Origin: Sternotherus odoratus
Taxonomy: Eukaryota; Chordata; Testudines; Kinosternidae
Reading direction: 5' to 3'
DNA length: 64,000 bases
Assembly: GCA_032164245.1 (NCBI GenBank)
Contig: JAVMKO010000010.1
Location: 42,802,848 to 42,866,847 of the forward strand
Each line of letters starts with the position of its first letter. Positions within the stretch are counted from its first letter, which is position 1. The translations under genes and the position numbers were made by a program. The notes below the pieces were generated by a model. It saw only the letters and a program-made list of their open reading frames with translations. It did no database searches and was not told where the DNA came from. Below, one piece after another: positions 56,901 through 64,000 of this stretch.

Positions 56901-57219
56901 ACTCCACTGAGGTGATTCATGCCCTTCCCCCCTCACCCCTGCCACTCTACACCCCCAGCCTCTGCCTTCTGTACAGCGTGTTTGGAGATGCAGTGCTGAA
57001 TCTGCTCACACCTTTTCTGGAGCCCTGCTCAAATCACTAGCTCACACTAGCACCTCACAGGAAGGTGAGTCACACTGACTCCTCCTGGGACATGACAGTC
57101 ATTTCTATGGCCACCAGTTGCGATAGCCCAGAGGACCGGGACTCCAGGGGAAAATGAGCAATGGGAACAGATGGACCCATAGCAAAGAAAGCTCCTGTTT
57201 TCGACAGTCTTAAGGCTCA

Positions 57220-57440
57220 AGCACAGACATCGCTCTCTGGAAAACCTGGCTCTGTTCCTGTCTCCACCGCGGTCTCTCCTTGGTACTTTGGGCAAGTCTC
57301 TTCCCCCTTTTTATTCATCAACTTCTCCACCTGTCAAATGGGGATAATAAGACTCTTGATCTAGTTCTCAGGGGAGCAGGAAGGGGCTAACTCAGGAGCA
57401 CTTGTAAAGCACTTGACTGCCTCCAGTAGAAAATGCTATA
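57220..57440 (+). mobile_element. MIR relic
   Basis: 'ggtactttgggcaagtctct' and 'ccacctgtcaaatggggata'. Confidence 0.65.
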
Positions 57441-57744
57441 GAAGTGCAGCACTGCACATATCTTGGGTCCAGAGCTGGCTCCAGGCACCAGCATCCCAAG
57501 CAGGCGCTTGGGGCGCCAAACACTGGGGGGTAGCGCGCCGTCCGTAATTGGGGTGGCGCTCCACAGCTTTCGGCGGCATTTCGGCAGCCATATCCACGTT
57601 GCCACTTCATCCGACACTCGGGGTAGGGGCAGCACGTGGAGCCGCCGTGGCTGCCCTTGTGCCTGGGAGCCAGACATGCCGGTTGCTTCCGGGGGCTGCG
57701 CAGAGCCAGAGCAGGCAGGGAGCCTACTGCCTTAGCCACTGCAC

Positions 57745-57850
57745 CACCAACCGGACTTTTAACGGTCTAGTCAGTGCTGCTCACTGGAGCCGCCACGGTC
57801 CCTTTACAACGGAACATTCCAGTCAAAAACTGAACACCTGGCAACCCTGG
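57745..57850 (+). mobile_element. MITE end, same family, copy 2
   Basis: Reads 'accggacttttaacggtcta', 'ctggagccgcc' and 'acacctggcaaccctgg'. The left flank (57470-57740) looks like another DNA element ('gctggctccaggcaccagc'). Confidence 0.6.
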
Positions 57851-59287
57851 TGCTGCCTTCTCCTCACTCACTGGCTCCAGGCTCTGGGGCTCTCCTGTGG
57901 GGCTGGGCCAGGAACACTTCCCTGCGCATTATCGACACAAGTCATAAATGTGGGTGGTGGGGCAAACTGTGCTTTAGGGGTTTCCTGCTTCACTCCTGGG
58001 TCCAGCCCGATCCCCGGGAGTGGGGAGAGTGAAGACTAGTCGGCTCCAGACCCAGCCCTGGGCAGTCTCCCAACCCAGCCCTGCCACATGGACTGAGGGG
58101 CAGAGGAGAGGGGGAAAGAGGAAAAACTGGGGCGGGGGAGATCAAAACAGACATTGCAGGGGCAGTGGGGAGAGATCAGAGGGCTCAGGAGCTGCTGGCC
58201 CAGCTCTCCAAGTGTCTGGGCAAAGCACCATAGAGAGGGGACAGGGACGAGGCGGGAGAGAGGTGTCACTCAAGATATAGGGTGATGCAGTGATGCCTTC
58301 ATTAGTCTGGCAGGGGAGTTAAGTTACGCTGGTTGTAGGAGCTGAGATAATGACCTAAAGCAGGAATAGGGTTAGTTACTCCCCTCAGCCGGGCACCTCG
58401 CACCCCACTTCCGCTCAGCCTCCCCTCAACCAAGACCAGAGCTGGCGCTAGGCACAAGCAGACTAAGCAATTGCTTAGGACCCCAGCCAGCTCAAGTGGA
58501 CCCCGATTTGCTTTTTATTATAAGAACTTGCCTGTTTTAGTGTGTGTGTGTGTGTGGGGGGGCATTCCAGGGGCCTGGATTTAGTATCCAGACTTACTAT
58601 TTTGTTTTTTCTAGCCATTTTCTTTGTCAGTAAAAGTATTACTTGGTATTACTTACAGTTTTTAACTGCATTTTAGGCCTGGTCTGTGCTAGAAACCCTG
58701 AGAGATATAGCAACATTTGTAGGTGGCTGAAACCACACAGAATGCATTTTGCAGGATGGTTAGTAGCTTTGATTTGGAGGAATAAAAATGTTATAGTATA
58801 TTCGCTAGAGTCAGTCTCCAAAGTAAAAATTGCTGATAGATTACCTAGAGATAAGGAGAGATTAGCTTTCTGGATTTTGCATGTGCAAAGCCCCAAGGAT
58901 TTTCACAATGGTATTCAATCAGCTAATTTTGGCATCAGATTTGCACGTGCAAATATCTGGTCCTTGCACATCCAGAATTGCAGGGGGGAAAATCCCAACT
59001 AACATTTAAAAATAAAATGCATCCAAGCTGCATTGATTGTTATGGGGCTGTGATTCTAAAATGATCTCAGGATTCTTGTGACTTGCTAAGATTTATATTG
59101 TCGGTAGAGAATGTTGATTATAATTGCAGATGTATAGGTTGCAATTGGAAACCAGGGCCTTATTCTACTCTCAATAACACCCATGTAGGTTTTGATTATC
59201 CATATTGATTTAAATGGAGTTCCTCTGGAATGACACCCTTGTTCTTGCAATCACAATCAGATCATGTGGATGAGTATGTATACACCT

Positions 59288-59430
59288 ACCCTGTTTCCCC
59301 GAAAGTAAGACATCCCCCGAAAATAAGACGTACTTCCAGTTTTGCCTCTCGCTGTAATATAATGTAATGTAATTTTGGGAGCAAAAATTAATATAAGACA
59401 CTGTCTTATTTTCAGGGAAACACGGTATAT
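59288..59430. mobile_element. Tc1/mariner-type MITE, GTTTCCCCGAAAATAAGAC family
   Basis: Inverted ends ACCCTGTTTCCCCGAAAGTA and TATTTTCAGGGAAACACGGT, each next to TA. A (TAATG)n-like piece lies in the middle. This family is common in reptiles and other vertebrates. Confidence 0.75.
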
Positions 59431-59559
59431 ATATGGCAAGATTCTTCCCTCAGTTACACCCATGAAGAATGATAGGTTTATCTATACACACACTTTGTAC
59501 ACATACTCCATACTGCTGGGATTTTCAAGCACAAGGGATTTTGGGCTCCCAGTCTCTAA

Positions 59560-59770
59560 GGGTAGTATTCGATGTATCGGAGATTGATTTATCGCTTCTC
59601 GCTTAGATATGATAAATCGATCCCTGAAAGTGCTCCCGTCCACTCCGGAACTCCAGCTCCGCAAGAGGAGTAAGCGGAGTCAATGGGGGAGTCGCTGCGG
59701 TTGACCTGCCTCTGTGGGGACAGCCAGGTAAGTCGAACTAAGATACTTCGACTTCAGCTAGTGTAGCCCA
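59560..59770. mobile_element. MITE fragment related in style to 9560-10200
   Basis: Contains 'tcgatgtatcggagattga', 'ggagtcaatgggggagtcgc' and 'taagtcgaactaagatac'. Ends 'gtagtattcg' and 'agctagtgtagccc' suggest inverted termini. Confidence 0.45.
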
Positions 59771-60349
59771 GGCCTTAGGTACTTGAGCACTTAATTCCCT
59801 TGCAGATTCCTTAGAAAAGCCCACCCTTACATGTGCACAGCATGGGCCCAATTCTCCTCTACCTCACCCCAGTATTGTAACTGCACTGCTCGGTGGCATT
59901 ACTCCTGATTTACCCGGGTGGAAGACTCAAGGCCATGAGTTAACACCGACAGGTCTATTCACGCTTTTCCCCTCAAAAATCTTAAGACAGCTTTTGTCCT
60001 TTTTCGAAGGCAAGAAAAGCTGAATCAAGTGCTGGTGGAGCTGAAAGCTGGGAGTCTCAGTCCTGCTGGAGTACACAGGGTGTTTGCAGGTCAGTTGCAC
60101 AAACATTTGCTGTTTATATGCCAGAGGCGGCTGGGAGACTGGAACTGGTTGTTCCATTTCTGTGCACTTGATTCCTCCTCCTCCCATGCTGCCTGAAAAA
60201 TGCCTTTCTCTCCTCCCCCCCCATTAAGAGGGACAGCGGGGCGGTCTGCTGAAGGGGTAGCTGGTTTGATACAGGAGAGAGGCAAGAGCTTACATGCAAA
60301 TGCAACATGCCCCTCTTTGAACTGATCCTGCCACTTCTACCCTCCTCAA

Positions 60350-60910
60350 AGTAGCAGAGAGAGAGAGCAAAAGGCAGAAACACTGAGAAAAGAGACCGAG
60401 AGGGAAAGAGTGAGAAATAGAGTGTGTGAGCGAGAGAAGGAAAAGATACACAGATGGAGAGATGAAGTCAATGAGCTTTGGATGAGGGCCACGGAGAAGA
60501 AGGACAGGTGTTTGTGCTCCTGGTTTCAGAGTAGTTCTTGCACGGGCAGATCTTCTTGGTCTGCTGAATTTCTCCACCTGCCACAATACATTATTTCCAC
60601 TGGGCTATCAGACAAGGCGTTATGGGGATGTGCCTGGGGGGCAAGAACACAGCAGGGACTTTGCACCTGTGCCTGGGAATTTCAGCATCCTTGCACCCTC
60701 CACCTCGAGGGTGGAGGAGCAGCCTCGAGAGGGAGGGGGAAAAAGGGACAAGAGCCGGGTCAGCAAGCGGGACTGCAACAGCAAGGGAAGGAGAGAGAGT
60801 GAAGAACAGAGAGAGGGAACGGAGGGGGGGAGAGAGAGAATGACATAGAGGGAAAGCAGGACAATAAAAGTGGGGAGTGAAAGAGAGCAAGAGTCGGAGA
60901 GAGAATAACT
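60350..60910 (+). repeat. Purine-rich GAGA tracts
   Basis: Two GA-rich stretches (60350-60420 and 60780-60910) flank ordinary sequence. Low complexity makes several open frames spurious. Confidence 0.6.
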
Positions 60911-62254
60911 GTCAGAGGTACCATTATACAATCCAAAAGACACTTACAATCCATAGGCCGGGGTGTGATCTCTGTGTTCTCAGATGTGAGTAGTCAAGCA
61001 AGGATAGTGCTCTAGAGTCCCTATTTTAGCAACAGTTCACCAGTATGAGGAAGGGGCTCCCAACCTGGCCCTCAGCAAAAGCCCCTCTTTTCTTTCTAAC
61101 TACAGCAGGTTTTGTTTCCAGTGACCTCCCTGGAGTTTGTGCAATCAGTTTGCCTCATTCCCAGCCTTGCTCTTGTCCTGTGCCCAGACTGGTCTAGCCC
61201 TGCTTCCATACTGATTTCCTGTCTCCAGCTCTGCCCCCTGGCTTTGGTTCCTGACGCTGGCTCTGTCCCCTGGCTTCTGCTCCAACCATTAGACATGATT
61301 GCCCATACCCCCTTTGTGATAGTTAGTGTAGTTAAGGAGGCTGTTGCCTGGAGGACTCCGGCCTTAATCACTGCTGAAGATGGCTGGTGTATAGTGAATG
61401 AGGCAGGGGGTTGCATAGAACAGATAGTTGTGTGTGTAGAGCTGGTTGGAAAATAGGAGACAGGTTCGCACAGAAGCCTTTAACAACAAATTTCATTTTT
61501 GTCAAAAATTTCTATGGAAAATTTAAAATTTTTGGTGAAATTTCAAAATCTGAATTTCCAGCCCAAATCCAAAAACTTTCAGCTAAAAGCTATTCAGAAA
61601 TGCCACGACAGTGCCTCATGGGAGATGTAGTTAGATTTCCTCATATACCCATTCTCCTCTAGGGGCCTTGTTCCCTGGCCAGACTACATCTCCCATGATG
61701 CACCATGGTTTCCCCCTCTTCTCAGATCTGAAGTTCAGATCCCAATCCCAGATCTATTACTTGAGCCCTTCCCTTGTGACGCTGATTCTCCCCCAATCAT
61801 TCTAGATTGAAGCTTGATGCTCAATTTATGATGTCTGAATCATTTGCTTGGGTTGCCTCAAACCTGATCTTAGGCTCTTAGCAGATCTGGAACATCATGA
61901 TCTACAAGCCCTGCAGTGGAATAGTCCCAGCACTGCAGTACTCCAACCAGCTACCATGCTTCATCAGCTGTAGTGTCTCTTTAGTGATTAAACCTCCTAA
62001 GTTCTCTCTCAGAACCGCTAAAGAATGAGGTCTGCAACGGGATTTCAGCTTGCTGCCGAAAGCTTTGACCTGCTGTTTTGTTTTGGGTTTCTCTCACCTG
62101 CCCTGGTGAGACTTGTCATTTTCCTTTGAGGTTAGGATCATATGTATTTTACTGAAAGGCACCCAGGTCTTTATGGGGGACAGGTACCCACTCAAGACAT
62201 TTTATTTTCAGGCCTAGCTAAATCATGCAATAAGAGCAGAGAGCTAGCCTAGCT

Positions 62255-62380
62255 CTCACATAGTGATTTTCATCAGTAGATCTGACAGCACTTTGCTAAG
62301 GAGGCCAAGTATCATTATTCTCATTGTACAGGTAGGGAAACTGAGGCACGGGGGACTGAAGTGAGGTAAAACACTGCCTC
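62255..62380 (-). mobile_element. MIR relic
   Basis: 'ctcattgtacaggtagggaa' and 'actgaggcacgggggactga'. Confidence 0.65.
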
Positions 62381-62469
62381 ACACTGATGCATTCCCACAG
62401 GATTCTGGGAATGTCCTCAGAAAGCTAAATGAGGTGGATAAAACACCCGTAGTTTAGGAGATGCTTTGC

Positions 62470-62620
62470 ACTAGTTCATAAGGCACAGGGGCCTGGCCAC
62501 TAGGACTCCTGGGTTCGACTTCTGTCTCGGCCATTGACTTACTATGTGACTTTGGGGAATCCACAGAATGGTTTAAAGATGCTCTGTAAATGCAAATCAA
62601 CACTGCAGCCCTATTCCTGT
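62470..62620 (+). mobile_element. MIR relic
   Basis: 'aggactcctgggttcgactt' and 'gacttactatgtgactttgg'. Confidence 0.65.
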
Positions 62621-63149
62621 CCATCTTGTCTTTAAATAATACACACTGGACCCTCTGCTTGAAGCATCAGAGAACATGCTCATTCATGTAGATCTGATCA
62701 GGTAGGCAGTCAGGGCTCTCCTAGTGAGAATAAAGTGGCATTTTAAAACCCCTGCCGGTACTGATTCATTTCCATGTGTCCAGCATCTTGCACATTGGGG
62801 CCCTGACACCTGATTCATGTCTCTAATCTTACTGGAATACAAACAGATTTTTCCATTTTCTTATTGTAGCTCCCAGAGGGGTTGTTATGAGTATTTTTAA
62901 TTATCTGAAGGTGGGGAAGAATACCCCTATATGACATTTCTTAATGGAATATTCTGTTTCCCAGAAAATAACTTGCACTAAGAGTTGAAATTCTGATTCC
63001 ATTTAAATCCAGGGGAATTTTGTCTATGACTTCAATGGGGCCAAGATTTCATCCTGAGTCTTTAATGGCCAGACCATCAGCCTACTAATACAGCACATGA
63101 TTAGAAGAAACATGACTACCTGGAAAGAGGTAAACATTTTTTCCATGGG

Positions 63150-63390
63150 AGGAAATATTGCCTACTAGTCAGGATGCAGGATTTAAGTTCAGGACTCCTG
63201 GATTCCCAGCCTGGCCAGCAATTCATTTTTTAATCTTGAGGGAGTCAAAATCTCTCTGTGCCTGAATATCCCTATCTGTAAAATGGGAATAATGATCTCA
63301 ACCAGTCTGAGAAGAGCTTTAGGCAGGTGGTTTGGATGCAGTTGCAGACCTTATAAATGTTTTGTAAAGTGGATTGAGATCCTTGGATTG
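63150..63390 (+). mobile_element. MIR relic
   Basis: 'tcaggactcctggattccca' and 'cctatctgtaaaatgggaat'. Confidence 0.6.
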
Positions 63391-64000
63391 AAAAACACCA
63401 GAGAACTGAAGAGGGGGATTGCTATTCTGTTAATTTATTACTCACTTTTGTACACTCCTTCTACACCCCAAATCATTCCTGCCCAGCACTGTGCTTGCCA
63501 TCATAGACACCCCCCTGTACACACTCCTCACACTACATACATGTCACCCTCCACAGGATGTGCACAGGCTAAAACACACACACACTCTGCAGGTTGCTCA
63601 GGCTGAAATCCCAAAGCTGGACAATGGCCATCATGATGCACCAGGTTCTCCTGTTCCCCTCCTAGATGGACAGAGCAGGCCACGTGCCTGCTCTTTTGGA
63701 CACGGTCCTGACAAATGACCGAGGGCAAAAAGAAAATTAAAGTGGGAGAAGGATTTACATAGCCCCAACATTATTATTGGTTGACAGGAAGGCAAACGCA
63801 ATCACCTCTCCCCCAAGGATCCTGCAGTCTAAATTACTATCTAAACCAAAGGAACAAAAAAGCACTTCCCATGCTACAAGCTGCAGATGCTCCCAGTGAT
63901 GGACGTTCTATGGCCCATCACTCCATCATGGAAAGTGTCACGTGTAATGACCCTGCCCCAGTTACCCTCTGTGGCTTTTCCAGGTTGTTCACCTTCCTTG

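Larger units (their letters stand above)
50637..64000. other. Region upstream of PRR35 coding exons
   Basis: Any PRR35 first exon and promoter should lie here but could not be fixed. The 51.4-55.0 kb part is a dense repeat block described separately. The remainder holds MIR relics, several MITEs, purine-rich tracts (60350-60420, 60780-60910) and 61.4-62.2 kb without anything I can name. No calpain-like (CAPN15) exon was seen on either strand. Confidence 0.6.

Overview
The window looks like a piece of a reptile genome, most likely a cryptodiran turtle. The support is interspersed: SINEs of the turtle type with a 'gccgtgttagtctg' head, tRNA-headed SINEs with CR1-like tails, CR1 LINE fragments, many MIR relics and many short hAT-type DNA elements with 8-bp target duplications. 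The genes are vertebrate, with spliced coding exons. There is no bacterial or phage-type gene content, so most long open frames are chance or repeat-derived.

Three genes can be supported, all on the minus strand, so they read from right to left. PRR35 has two coding exons (50550-48935 and 46373-45443). NHLRC4 has one large exon (26121-25015) and possibly a small N-terminal exon near 32094-32002. PIGQ has three 5' coding exons (14416-13743, 6230-6099, 3625-3505), and its remaining exons lie off the left edge. A CpG-rich promoter-like segment near 18.58-18.83 kb is the probable PIGQ start. The order PRR35-NHLRC4-PIGQ in one orientation is that of human 16p13.3, which supports the identifications. 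The genes are not a functional operon: PRR35 resembles the nuclear regulator ZNF750, NHLRC4 is a beta-propeller protein, and PIGQ is a subunit of the ER enzyme that starts GPI-anchor synthesis.

Layout: 1-3504, PIGQ intron with repeats, including a 647-bp hAT element. 3505-14443, PIGQ exons and introns holding a CR1 reverse-transcriptase relic and several DNA elements. 14444-18830, PIGQ intron 1 and promoter. 18.8-25.0 kb, intergenic, with a cluster of three related short elements and two hAT elements. 25.0-32.1 kb, NHLRC4. 32.1-45.4 kb, intergenic, with a broken gag-like retroelement and several hAT elements. 45.4-50.6 kb, PRR35. 50.6-64 kb, upstream of PRR35, with a 3.6-kb block of tandem copies of an unclassified repeat carrying G-rich minisatellites and a nested Tc1/mariner-like element. 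No CAPN15 exon (the next gene in human) was seen before the right edge.

The main points of interest are: an NHLRC4 with a complete six-blade propeller where the human protein is short; its candidate membrane or signal exon; a SINE ending in a perfect 54-bp hairpin; a tandem/nested repeat block at 51.4-55.0 kb; and repeated minisatellite growth inside otherwise well-bounded hAT elements.
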